Source of the DNA: Patiria miniata
Lineage: Eukaryota; Echinodermata; Asteroidea; Valvatida; Asterinidae
DNA: 64,000 nt
Assembly (NCBI RefSeq): GCF_015706575.1
Contig: NW_024037064.1
Span: 16,075,183-16,139,182, forward strand
Direction: 5' to 3'
Part shown: one piece after another, positions 50,849 through 61,401 of the stretch
Layout: each line of letters opens with the position of its first letter
How positions within the stretch are numbered: the stretch's first letter is position 1
The notes under the pieces: generated by a model
The model's input: only the letters and a program-made list of their open reading frames with translations
Database searches by the model: none
Told to the model about the DNA's origin: nothing
Position numbers and translations under genes: made by a program

Positions 50849-51416
50849 CATAAATACCTAAGACAGTTAACGCATTCCTATTGGTCGAGAGCCCGTCACG
50901 TGGCCGGTCTTAAACGGATGATAAAGACATGGCTAGCTTGTCTTAAACACTTTTCCAGTGTCACAATAAAATGTGGACTCCTAAAAATCCAGTGCCTCTT
51001 ATCGTTTCATTGGTTGAACGTTCACAATCCTCACGTAGGCATGCGCAACACTACCAAGGAGTCAGAATTGTATAGTTCTGACGCGCGCGTCAATCTCCAT
51101 AAAAGGGTTGTTTACATCTTACTCGCCAGCTGAACACTCCATTATTTTGCAAGAGGGATGTTTCAAAAAGCATAAAGTGAATTTGTTGAACAAAATCGGG
51201 ATGTTTTGAACGAATTATATGATTTTTCTTACCGAAAAGGTATTTATGAATGGGAATAAATATGTGCTCCGTCGGTATTTATCACTCTGTTTAAGACCAC
51301 TTAGAGTCTGGGTGCTGATAATTACCCTCGCCTCCGGCTCGGGTAATTATCAGCACCCAGACTCTAAGTGGTCTTAAACAGAGTGATAAAAACCTCCGAA
51401 GCACACATTTATTCCC
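50849..51416. mobile_element. Composite foldback insertion, present only in copy B
   Basis: Flanked by TTATT at both sides (50844-50848, 51417-51421); copy A has one TTATT. The left part is bounded by TTCATAAATACCT (from 50847) and its inverse at 51238-51250. The right part is a hairpin with 76-bp arms (51252-51327 and 51341-51416) around a 13-nt loop TCGCCTCCGGCTC. Confidence 0.85.
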
Positions 51417-52304
51417 TTATTAAAGTACAATCATATTTGTTGTGCCGACAATCCTGTTGTGGGATGATTGTGATTGATTAAGCAGCCATACGGTTGCGAA
51501 GGCAAAGCGTCGGTCGTTGTCAGGGGAAGCTAATCCGATTACGTACTAATAATAAGACGCTGTATAGTATCACAGCATTGAAATTCGTGAACCCCCCAAA
51601 ACATGGCCTTTTTAAACGTTGTGTTTCTCAGGAAATATGTTTGGTATTGTTGAAATGTTGCATTCTAACTGAAGAAGAAATTTTGACCGATTTCGACCTG
51701 GCGCACATCATGAAGGGCATATTAGCATATTCATTAGCGTCACTCGGCGTGACATGGCGTCGGTCTCGGTATCAACTCGCGAAGGAGGTTTTTATGGCAT
51801 TGTTTACTGCACACCGTAATGGATGGGAACCTCATTAATATTCGAGAGGCTTGAAAAGATTGACATGTATTGCGCACATCAGTGTAACACTTTTCAAAAT
51901 TGCTCGTAGCCAGGCCTTTTTTTTCCAATTTCAACGGAAAGTAATGAACATATTACAACGATTTTTAGCACATTTTTGGATCATTATAAGGGAAATAAAT
52001 CCTGAAAGTTGCATATAGATACATGTACAGTCTTCCAAACTGAAATTAATTTTCAAAGATTTCACCTGACTGTGTGAACATGTCTGTGTACATGTAGTTT
52101 CATTCAAAATAAAGTGTTACGCAACCTTTAGACATCGCCCTTCGGAACCATATGGCTGTTAGGGATTTCGCTATAAAATTATTTGATTGCACAATGTGTT
52201 TGACTAGTATTGTTAATTTGTATCGTTAATTTAGCTGTGGTGTGTTGTCGGTTGATTGTTGTCTGTTGTTTGTGTTGTGTGTGATTGCTGTGGTTGTGTT
52301 CAGT

Positions 52305-54275
52305 CATGAGCGAACGCTTGCAGGGTCTAGCGGGTACCTCAAGTACTGAGGCCGAGGTGCAGCGATTGCGAATGGAAGTTTAATTTCTGCGATGTAAAAA
52401 TACCTCATTGCAAAGAAGTTGGAGGTGTCCCTGGAGGTGCAGTCGTTTGGTTTCAAAAGATGGGGAACCTGAGCATGCCAGGTGGGAGCCGGCGTATGCT
52501 TTATCCGGTGAGTACCGATATGTTGAGATGTGGTTGCCCGAAGAGACTACGGGGTAGTCGGGCGCAAAGTTAGTGCCTGAGTGGGCCCACAAACGTGCGA
52601 GGGAGGTGAGCTTTATAAAGACCACACTCCTGAAGAACTCGGGATCAAGGATAACACCTAGAGCAGGGTCGACGCTAATCACCTTGGATGGAACTCCAGA
52701 GTCAAGTTATTAATGACCTGACGCTGTTCTTGTTGGGCAAGGTGGCATGGAATAGGGTAAGCCAAGTACTAACCCGTTCGTCCGGGATAAGGAAAAAGTA
52801 AACCCTACACTGGTTTACAGCGATCTGCTAAGTTTTCGCAACTTGATCAGTCGAGGCGAAGAACAGCAGTTCAGCTGAAAAAGTGGACGGCTCGTCAGTT
52901 GGTCCTTGGCCACTGAAACGAGAGGCACGTGTCCATGGTGACTTGGGTCCGAAGGGAAGTTTGAAGCCACCAGATCGTAGGCGAAACATAACCCCTGACC
53001 CGGTATGGTGGGAAAGTGCTCTGGAAGGAGTACTTCCGCTATTTTGAGTTATGCCATGAGGAGCAAAGCGCAAGCTGCGAAGTGGTTGTCCGCAAGCTTG
53101 AAATGGGATGCTCTACCGACGGTGGGCGACTCTGGCCAAAAGCACACATAAAATGCACTGGTCAAGTTGCTTGATTGTAGGTTTGGGTCAGCTCCATCGA
53201 GTGAGAATTGTCTCGCTCTGAAACCGGCGCGAAAAGGATAGCTAGAGTTAGGGCAGGCAATCCATGAGTTAACTGTAAGAGCGAATCTGAAATGCAAGAA
53301 AAAGCTCGAGAGAAGTTGGCAAAGAACCATTTCATCGATGCCGTTGACAGCCACTAAGTTAGAGAGGGCATCAATACAGCCCGTCCTAAAACCTCGGATG
53401 AAGCAGTCCAGGCTGCCGTGGAGACTGAGAATTTTGAGAAGGTCGAACAGCATTGATTGCTGGACCGAAAGCCCGCCAAATTGGCTAGGACTATAGACTC
53501 TGTAACAGAGAGTTAGGGACTTTAGAAGAAAGTCTCAATGAGCAGGTCAAGACATTGAAATCTGTGGCCGACTTGGTCAAGCCATTGTCCTACCAGAGCA
53601 AAGGCCCGGGCAAGGCAAGTGCGTGTTGTCCCCCAAGTCACACAAGCATGGGAAAGCCTAACCTGGAACCTTTATGTGTTTCAAGTCTGGTGAGAAAGGG
53701 CATTTCGCCCGGGAGTGTAAAGGAACTCCAAAGCAGGGACCCACGGGAACTCTGGGATGGCTGAGTGGTCAAAAGGATCCAAAAGCAGACTCGGTGAAGC
53801 CAAAAATGGAAAAGCGAGGTCCAAACATAAAGATAGGCAACGAGTAATTAATCTGCCTGATCCAAGCCGTGGTCCTCGATATTGTTTTGTTTTTGGATGA
53901 GTTGGTAAGGGCAACCAGGTGTCGATTCTGGATTCACACATTGTCAACCGACACGTTAATAAGTAATGCGGTGCATTACCATATCCCAAAAGAGAAAAAA
54001 TCCCGTCTTGTAGACCATAGACGTCCAGGTAAAACAGGTGGACGGAAGCCAGTTAGCTGTGCAAGGCATGACTTTGGTTATGGTGCAAGTTGGTAGGACC
54101 ATGCACCAAGTGAAGGCAGTGTTCGCCGAAATCAAACACAGTGGATCCTTGGCATGGATTTTCTCATGCCAACAGGTGGAAATATAGACTTCCAATCAAG
54201 GGAGTGGAGGCTCAACATCTGGTCAGGCGAGCCCTTTGTAGGACGCGTTGTAGTTTCCAAAACTACGGTAATCTA
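52305..54275 (+). mobile_element. Degenerate gag-protease element (copy B)
   Basis: Counterpart of the copy A relic, from the ATG at 52305. The zinc knuckle reads CFKSGEKGHFARECK (from 53677): here the second cysteine is lost and the last kept, the opposite of copy A. The protease-like ILGMDFL lies at 54145. The primer-binding-like site is deleted. Confidence 0.7.
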
Positions 54276-55029
54276 ATCAGGTCATGATGCTGTGGACCCG
54301 GGAAAATTGCTCGGAAGGGCATATGAATTTTTGAGGTCAAGTAAACGGGATTTGCCGACGCGGACCACAGCACGTGTCGTTTTTCAGCCTAAAAAACACC
54401 CATTCTGGACTTCTTTCGTCATAATCCAATACTCGCTCACTGTATAATTTAGTTGCTTGCAGAAAGAAAAAGTTCATCTTTCACTCTTCCAAGTCATATC
54501 GTTTTTGGAAAGAATAAAGATAAAATACCTCCGTCATTTTCAGAATCATTTTCCGGTCCAGCATGTGTTTTTGTGTGTGAAAGCTGAAAACTTGCTAAAT
54601 ATTTGGCAGCTTGGCAGTCTTCTACGGATTGTACTAAGAAACCCCCTAAGCTACCGAAAAGTTGTTTCGCTAAAAAAAAATTCAGGTCACAAGCATTTTA
54701 CTGATAACAAAGCCATTTTGATTGGATGAAATTTCCCTCCGTCAATTTAGACATCAAAAAGTTCACGCAATAGTTGACCTTCTCGCAAATCCCATAGGAC
54801 GTTGTTCAAACTGTTTGTGGGCATGTCGCAGGAAGAGTGCATGACAGCGAAGCTATTTTCGGCCTTTTCTGTCGGTTAGTTATACCCTTAAATAGCGTTT
54901 ATGTGTATCACCAGTAACACCAAACGAAAGAGTAACTCATCCCAATTTTCAGGGTGGGCACTTTTGCTCACATTTAGGACTGGAAAAGATGATACGATGA
55001 TGTAAAAAGCATAGAATTTCACTGTGGTT

Positions 55030-56620
55030 GTGTGTTCAAACGTTTGCGTGTAGCAGTAGTGCACTGGCGGGTAGGCTGTAGCATTATGAAAAGGGTGTCG
55101 TCCGTTGCCATGTCAAAAGGGCAGGCTTGAGGCTAGAGTAGCAGAGCAGGGCATTTTGAAAACTTCCATGCTATAGGCCTACTTCAATGATTAATTTATT
55201 AAGAAATGGGTATTGTGTTTTACATGTTTATAGCCTAAGACTATAAAGGCTAGCCTAGGCTAAGCCTGCCTAGATCAATTATTGCATATAGCATCGTATT
55301 AATTGGGATAATGGCTATAATGTTACGACAGCCGTAACACCATTTTCAAATATGAAATAGGGGCTGTACATGTTCAAGACCTATAATTACGGCATTTTAA
55401 TGCGATCGTATTTCAGAATACAACTGCCAGTTCAACAAGAACGCTTCGCACATAAGCTCAATGTCATGAAATGAGGGACTAAAGCTGGGTTCAAAATCCT
55501 GCCGCGCTACTCAATTTGTTAGCTAAGTTTTAGGTTTTACTAAAATTGTTCTTTTCTTGTTATTTATAAGTAGATATATTTTCTTCTTTGAAATCAGTGC
55601 TAATTTGCAGGATTTTTTTTTCAAAAAGGGAAATAAAGTTCGAGAACCATATGGTTGATCACATTGATAGTCTGGTGCCAATAACAGCCAAACCTTGTGA
55701 CGTTGAATACTATTACGTCAGGGATCCAGAGAGTTCCGTAACAGCTGTTGAAATTCGCGTTACGGCAGCCGTAACAATAAGCAACAGCATTTTAAAATAT
55801 ATTATTTAGTAATTCCTAGCCCAAGGTTAGCTAGGCCTCGGCCTAATTGAGGACAAGACCTCGTACAGGCTTGGTCTATACACTTGCTATAACTAATTAG
55901 CTAGACAAGCTAATTAGTAATGTTGGGCCCTGTCATTTTTCCTTACTAAATTAATTTTTTGATTTATAAGTTACGCATGACATGTTCTTACTTTCTTTTT
56001 GCTTTCTTTTATCTTACCAGCCATCCAGACCCAAAATGTATGCAGTCTGTGACAAGTAAAATACTACGCCTTCCATGAAGTTGGTGGAATTTTTTTCCAT
56101 AGGTCAGGTTAATAATAAGATTTGATGAATTCATATAAATCATATTCCATTCCAAAGAATACGAGCTTATTGATAGGTGCATTAAACCATACTGCTTAAA
56201 GGATTTGGATTTGTTTATGTGGGGATTAAAGGATTTGTTTATGTGCATGTATGCAAAATATGCATATTAAAAGCAAATGTTAGCAAGCAAAGTGGACAAT
56301 ACTAATTGAGTGCGTGTTCACACTTAAACTGTGCATCCCAGCACCTTGGGCATGTTCTTTTCTTTTTATTTTAAATTTAAATAGGCTGTGTCAGTGTATT
56401 GTAGACACAGAACTTTTGGTGAATGTTTGTACTGCCATGGGTATAGGAATGAAAAATGTTTGACAAAGGAAAGAAGTCATTTTGTTGCACTCTAGTTATC
56501 ACTATTCAAAGACTGCATATTTTATTAATTGGCAATTGTGTTTTGAGAAGTGAACATTTTCCTGTTACTTATTAAATACGTGGTGTGTGTGATTTCTTTT
56601 TGTTTATTTACAGTGCATGA
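55030..56620. other. AT-rich sequence without recognised gene
   Basis: Contains two small palindromes, GTTACGACAGCCGTAAC (55322-55338) and GTTACGGCAGCCGTAAC (55759-55775), and CTAATTAGC-type inverted motifs near 55893-55917. It may include 5' exons of the following ORF, but none can be supported. Confidence 0.4.
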
Positions 56621-57672
56621 TGGATTGTGCAGAGATATGGTTTGCAAAACAGATGCCGAGTGAATTACCGTCTTCTGAATTGTGGTGAAACTTCACGGAC
56701 AGTTAAGTCCAAAACTGAACACTGGCCCACTTCTAAACTGTGGACATTAAACATTCTTGACAGTACAATAAGTGATGAGGGAGTTGAAGAATTCTTAGTC
56801 CATAATGATGGATGGCCTGAAGAGTTTGATGAGTGGCGCCCAACCTTCGATATTGTACTTAAACCAGATGAACATGAGTTGAGCAATGCCTATGATTGTT
56901 TTGCAAGCAGTCTAAAGATTCAAGTAAAAGAACAGCTGAATGTTGCTCGTATGAGGGACTCCACCATCACCGTGCAAGTGCCAGTGCAAAAACAGACGTT
57001 CAACAAATTCTTGAGGGAGGTGAATGCTTCTCTGTGGAAAACCAACGGCGCCAGGGAGGTGTATCGAGCAACAATTCCTTCAGTAGGACAGGTGCTGGGA
57101 AAGGATTGGTGGTTCCGAATATGTAACGCTGCTGGAGACTTTGCAGTTGTGGAGGAAACCACCATCTCGCTGTGGCTCCATGAGAGACACGTTCTCACAG
57201 AATACACTCCTCAGTTGAACACAAGACTTGTCAAAATCGTCACATCAACGATTTGGTCAATATTTTCTGTGCAACAACGAGTACTACAAGAAACGGCTTA
57301 TTTTTATGAACACCGAGAATGCCAAAACTGGCAGAACTTCGCGGAATTTATGCTAAAGATGGTCATGGTGGATCATTTCCATTCACTGCGCAACAAACAC
57401 GCAATAAGTTCAAAAAATGTGTCGCAGATTGCAAGAAAATCGCCATGACTATAAAAACTGCAACTGGCATCAAGATAATTCAAGAAGAAAGGCAGTACGG
57501 GACTTGGTTTAATGAGCTGTTCGCCTTGGTTAAGACAAGAGACTCCTGCCAGCCAGACAAGGCTGTAGAGCCATCTGCTGTAGCCAGAAAAAGGGAAGCC
57601 AGCACTGACATGGGTGATGATACAAGTTCACTTCCATCCCAAGCTGGTGCCAGCACAAGTGGAGTTCTTTGA
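56621..57672 (+). pseudogene. Chromo-like plus trihelix/SANT-like protein, frame broken
   Basis: An open frame from 56621 to 57448 has no ATG at its start; a possible acceptor TTGTGCAG lies at 56624-56631. It encodes EEFLVHNDGWPEEFDEWRP, resembling chromo-barrel or tudor-like segments (the GW-x5-DEW pattern), then an unrecognised region with DSTITVQVPVQKQTF and GKDWWFRICN. Around 57290-57330 the sense frame changes; the second frame (57310-57672) carries a trihelix/MADF-like half: FPFTAQQTRNKFKKCVADCK and a GTWFNELFALV helix, then a Ser/Thr-rich tail. The join is broken in this sequence. It could be a host gene with a sequencing frameshift or a transposon accessory gene. Function unknown. Confidence 0.45.
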
Positions 57673-57729
57673 TCATTTCAAATTATATACTGTCTACTAG
57701 CTGTTTAACAGGCGTACCAACTTAAAGAC

Positions 57730-57771
57730 GTATACATTTATAATTATTACCCATCAACGTGTCTCGTGCAA
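57730..57771 (+). repeat. Terminal inverted repeat, left
   Basis: 42 bp from GTATACATTT to TCTCGTGCAA; matches 63260-63301 inverted and 63669-63710 direct. Confidence 0.85.
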
Positions 57772-57991
57772 GAGTCTGATATGAAGGTCTGTTTATGACG
57801 TCACAAGTGTACAAGTACGGACTTGATTGACCCTAAGGACTCACGACTTCCGGATCCCTTTTTTCTAACACTCTTTGAACCCCAGGTTCTGTCTGGTACG
57901 TCAGGTGATTTTAATTCTTTACCAGCTTACGAGCCAAAAGAACTACGGTTGATCGTTCCCGGAACTCTTACTGGTATTCCTTACTTTTACC

Positions 57992-58315
57992 GTAACCCTA
58001 ACCCTAAACCTAACCCTAACCCTAATCCTACCTCTATCCGTGATCTTAAGTGTAACCCCTAACCTTGTTCCTAACGTTAACCGTAACCCTAACCGTAACT
58101 CAAAACCCTAACCCTAATGCTGTCCCTAACCCTAATCCTAACCCTATCCGTGATCTTAAGTGTAACCCCTAACCTTGTTCCTAACGTTAACCGTAACCCT
58201 AACCCTAACTCGAAACTGTAACCCTAATGCTATTCCTAACCCTAACCCTAACCCTAACCCTAACCCTAACCGTTACCTTAACCTTAACCCTGAACCGTAA
58301 CCCTAACGGTAACCC
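57992..58315. repeat. Degenerate telomere-type CCCTAA repeat block
   Basis: CCCTAA hexamers with variants (CCGTAA, CCTTAA) fill about 320 bp. Two longer copies of a segment holding CCGTGATCTTAAGTG and TTGTTCCTAACGTTAACCG (about 58035 and 58146) show the block also grew by larger duplication. It is the vertebrate-type telomere repeat, C-rich strand reading 5' to 3'. Confidence 0.9.
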
Positions 58316-59009
58316 TAGAAGCCCTTATCCTAGATGCTGTATTGGTAATCGCAACGCTCTGTGTTATTGTTGCGCGTTGGTCTATTATTTTTTTTGTCGA
58401 ACAGCACCGCCGACGCGCTTTTTATTTTATCTTTGTATTAACCGCGTTGGTTTGCCGACTCGACCCCTATTAGAACGTGTAGTTTAGAGTGTACGGCATG
58501 CAATGCCTATGAATACAACTCGTGACCAAATGTTACTATAAATAGAATGGACCAACGCACCCTGTTATTGAAGTGCGTTGGCCCAACGCGATTAGTTCGC
58601 AAATATCAGCGCGTTGCGCGTTGGTGTCTTCACTCACTGTTTTTTTGTACTCTAACATGTTTTCCTTTTTTTTTTGTACGGCGTATATGGGCTAAGAATT
58701 TTTTTTTTTTTTTTCACCGTATCACGCCCAATTTTTTTTTTAATAGGCGCGTTGGTTGGCCAACTCATCCCCCATTGACTTGTTTGTGTTTTTATTTTTA
58801 CGCATATAATGCTAACAAAATTAAAAATATTTGAAAAACAAAATTGCCGCTAGTTTTTCGATTTTTCTAGAATGTTTTTCCCCCCTTTTTAATTTTTTTT
58901 TAGGATGATTTTGGCGTCATTTTTTTGTTATTTTTTTTAAATTATTTTCCCGCTTTTTTCAGATGACTTCAATTGAGGGCGCTCTATTCTTTTCCTACTT
59001 TAATTTTAA
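58316..59009. other. T-rich stretch with CCAACGC/GCGTTGG blocks
   Basis: Contains GCGCGTTGG or CCAACGC words at 58372, 58443, 58552, 58575 and 58618, the hairpin GGCATGCAATGCC (58495-58507) directly before an ATG, and long T runs. No gene. Confidence 0.5.
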
Positions 59010-59423
59010 AACTTAGTTGAATCTTCGTTGAGAAAATGTACAATCAAGAAGTTCGTAACTATCAAACATGTTGAACCTGGTGCTGATATTCCTCTATTTA
59101 CGATTTTGAGCAAAGTGAAGGAGGGACTGGATGCCTGGCAGTACGAAGTGTATGTGCACGAGGGCAACGGCGGTGTTGCTTGTACGGTTCGCGGTTTACA
59201 TGTTCATCTCGTCGTGGTAGCGTCGCTGGGGTGTCGTACCCGTTGGGATCATGCTCCGCGAATCCGTGAATTATGCAAGAGTATCGGGTTGGCGTGTTGT
59301 CGGATGCGAGCTTTTAACATACCTCCTTGGAAAGAGGACGGTTTCAAGAATCCTCCGGGTTGTCTCATCTGCCTCGCGAGGACTCCGAGGCTGATTCCAT
59401 CTTTCGGCCGGATCCAGTTCCGG
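59010..59423 (+). CDS. ORF with HUH-like motif, probably an internal exon
   Basis: An open frame without an ATG at its start runs to a strong donor CCGG|GTAAGT at 59424. The product includes AWQYEVYVHEGNGG, then GLHVHLVVV, an H-hydrophobic-H motif like motif II of rolling-circle (HUH) nucleases, followed by a Cys/Arg-rich part (GCRTRW, CCRMRAF) and GCLICLART near the end. Parvovirus-type initiator nucleases place a Cys-rich patch after HUH, but no catalytic Tyr-x3-Lys is visible here, so the resemblance is weak. An acceptor TTTTTTCAG at 59807 leads to the next ORF, though the phases do not agree as sequenced. Function unknown; an inactivated viral or transposon nuclease is one possibility. 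Confidence 0.4.
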
Positions 59424-59726
59424 GTAAGTTGCTGTTTTTGTTTATCTCCTTGCAAGCCAATATAAGTTTTAATTCTTTACCTCCTGTAAGGTCTATGAAA
59501 AAAAATATGGTGGTAGAATGTAAATCTGTTAATCTAATGGGCCAACGCACCCTGTTTTTGGAGCGCGGTGGGTCTCTGTCTTATTTTGGTCGCGAGTTTT
59601 TTGTACATGTTTGAATGGGGACCGAGTTGACCAAACAACGTGATTACTTCGGGCATTTCGGCCGCGTTGCGCGTTGGTCTCCCATAGCGGAGTATTAATT
59701 TTGTATGGTTTTGAGCGCGTGGGTTT

Positions 59727-59800
59727 CTTCACTCAGATTTATAGTGTATGGGCTGTAAGCCCTATGAATGAACAATTGTACTCTAACGTTTTTATCGTTT
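59727..59800. repeat. Leader module with hairpin, copy 1
   Basis: CACTCAGATTTATAGTGTA, hairpin GGGCTGTAAGCCC (59750-59762), then TATGAATGAACAATTGTAC. The same cassette lies at 62326-62390 and 63046-63119, each time placing ATGAATGAA right after the hairpin. Confidence 0.85.
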
Positions 59801-60646
59801 TTTTCAGGTATTTCTGATGAGTCTTCCCTTGTGGCTGCTGGTTCTCGTGCCGATGAAGTACCAACATGCTCCGATGTTGCAGAGCCGATTTCCGTACCGA
59901 CAATTCCGTCGTCCGCATCGCCTGTCGTACCGGAGGCCGTGGCGGTCGTGCCGCTACCGGACTTAGCCTGTGCAACAGGCGTACCAATGAAACTACCTCC
60001 CTGTAAAGGAGCCAATACAACTTCGGCTTCACCGGAAACCAGCCCTGCGATCGAGGAATCGGTCGAGGATCTTCCCCTGGGACTTCCGTCGGCGACTTTC
60101 GATCTCGTGAAGCAAGAGTGGTCGAGCGATAGCGATTCTACGGCCGGTTCGTCCGTACGGTGTGAGAAGTCAGTTTCGGTCGTCGATGCTTCATCGGACG
60201 ACTCGGATGATTTCGAATGCGGTCAGCCGTTTCCTGAAACCCTGCCTGTTTTTTCTACCGCTTCTTCTATCCCGTCTGGTGATTCTCCCACACCCAGTGA
60301 AGCCGCTGATCTGTCTCGTTTCTTCCGCGGTCGTGGGGCGGAGTACAGCAATTCGTACAACGAGGCAAAGGAAGACGGTCTGTCGTCCTCTACCGTATCA
60401 GACTTTTCTACCACGTCTTCGATCCAAGAAGAAGAGTGTTCCCGTTCGATCGCCGTTACTCCGAGGGATGCTGATATCTTCTCTGCTAGGGTGTTGTATT
60501 CTTGCCATCGATATAATGCTCTGTTGAAGGAAGCGATGGAGATCGGGCTGATCACCAACTACGATCTTGACATTGGGCCTGCTGTCTTCCGTGTCCGTTA
60601 TCTTAACTCTAGTTTGTGTTTGTACGCCTGTGTAAGAGGCTACTAA
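59768..60646 (+). CDS. Acidic Ser/Pro-rich protein carrying an in-frame palindrome module
   Basis: A 292-codon frame from the ATG at 59768, six bases past a hairpin. If spliced at 59807 it would instead start at residue 14. The product is low-complexity, rich in Ser, Glu, Asp and Pro (VSVVDASSDDSDDFE), with a more ordered C-terminus (ARVLYSCHRYNALLKEAMEI). Near residues 65-84 the palindromic module is translated as LACATGVP then LPPCKGANTT, and the last codons again include a module copy (CVRGY). The length of the open frame, in a region where other frames are broken, supports a real coding sequence. No homologue is recognised. Confidence 0.5.
   Translation: MNNCTLTFLSFFSGISDESSLVAAGSRADEVPTCSDVAEPISVPTIPSSASPVVPEAVAVVPLPDLACATGVPMKLPPCKGANTTSASPETSPAIEESVEDLPLGLPSATFDLVKQEWSSDSDSTAGSSVRCEKSVSVVDASSDDSDDFECGQPFPETLPVFSTASSIPSGDSPTPSEAADLSRFFRGRGAEYSNSYNEAKEDGLSSSTVSDFSTTSSIQEEECSRSIAVTPRDADIFSARVLYSCHRYNALLKEAMEIGLITNYDLDIGPAVFRVRYLNSSLCLYACVRGY
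59961..60022. repeat. Composite palindrome module, in frame
   Basis: GCCTGTGCAACAGGC (59966-59980), GTACCAATGAAACTAC, then CTCCCTGTAAAGGAG (59997-60011) and CCAATACAACT. Repeats at 61441 and, with a diverged second half, at 62127. Confidence 0.9.
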
Positions 60647-61144
60647 TGAAATTACGGTCTGTATCGTTCTTGTCAAATTGTAAATATGTTAATTGTTGTT
60701 TGTAATTGTTATTTGAATAAAAATGTATTCTTACGCCTGTATAATTGTTTACCAATGAAACTTCGGTCTGTTGTCGGATCTCCGTCCCCCTGTAAGGGGG
60801 CCAATACAACGACCAACAAAAATATCGATACAACTGCCAAGTTTTTCTAGTGTTCGGCCTCTTAGGCCTGTAACAACTTTTAATTCTTTTCGTCCCTGTA
60901 AGGGAGCTTCTACGGTGGGTTTGTGACATGCGGCTGTGATGTGTTATATTGGCCACCGCCTTATGGTTGTGTGTCGGTTGAACTGAGCCGTTCCCTCGCC
61001 TAACAGGCGTACCGGTGAATACCTCGAAAGTTCTGGAAGTTTTGTCGAACATTTGAAGGGTACGACCTGCAAGGTCAATGAAAGAATACTAGGCCATATA
61101 GTGTAAACCTGCCGTATGGAGGGTGGGGTTGTGTGTCGGGTGTG
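60647..61144. other. Non-coding stretch rich in mini-palindromes
   Basis: Holds CCCCCTGTAAGGGGG (60786-60800), GGCCTCTTAGGCC (60856-60868), TCCCTGTAAGGGA (60893-60905), GCCTAACAGGC (60998-61008) and GACCTGCAAGGTC (61064-61076). No ORF of note. Confidence 0.8.
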
Positions 61145-61153
61145 TATATAAGG
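61145..61153 (+). promoter_or_regulatory. TATA box of a transcription unit in the element
   Basis: TATATAAGG, about 30 bp upstream of a TCATTCTG initiator-like site and 109 bp upstream of the ATG at 61254, with hairpin GGCATGTAATGCC (61228-61240) in the presumed 5' leader. Confidence 0.55.
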
Positions 61154-61253
61154 TGAATCTGAGCGTGGTCTGATTCATTCTGTGTTCGGTTCTTGTTCCG
61201 CGAACATCTTTGTTGTTTAACGTGTACGGCATGTAATGCCTCTGACTACAACC

Positions 61254-61370
61254 ATGTCCCGTACCGATGTCTCTCTACCTGTAAGGTCTATTGAAATAGA
61301 TGAGCCGGTCATTGATGGATCGGTTACTGGGTCTCCGTGTTGCGAGGACCGGAGAGAGTGTCCCGACTGA
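61254..61370 (+). CDS. Short ORF downstream of the TATA box (38 aa)
   Basis: A 38-residue frame, MSRTDVSLPVRSIEIDE to RRECPD, begins 14 bp past the leader hairpin. Codons 9-12 span the palindrome ACCTGTAAGGT (61278-61288) and give LPVR, echoing the LPPCKG module peptide. It may be the first exon of the next ORF, but that ORF is in another frame and no convincing donor was found, so it may be a separate peptide or a frameshifted start. No homologue recognised. Confidence 0.35.
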   Translation: MSRTDVSLPVRSIEIDEPVIDGSVTGSPCCEDRRECPD

Positions 61371-61401
61371 TAATCTGGATGGTATCGACAGCCCCTGACG
61401 T

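Larger units (their letters stand above)
46632..55029. repeat. Duplicated segment, copy B
   Basis: Counterpart of 13421-21260 in the same orientation. It begins in the final transporter exon and ends at ACTGTGGTT, after which the two copies differ completely. It contains the MITE 47442-47575, the promoter-like module, the gag-protease relic (52305-54275) and two insertions absent from copy A. Confidence 0.95.

Noticed and set aside
57823..58062. Frame ending in Asn-Pro repeats
   Set aside because: The repeat is a translation of CCCTAA hexamers.
59249..59455. Minus-strand frames opposite the HUH-like exon
   Set aside because: No motifs, and the plus strand has a strong donor at the end of a longer frame.
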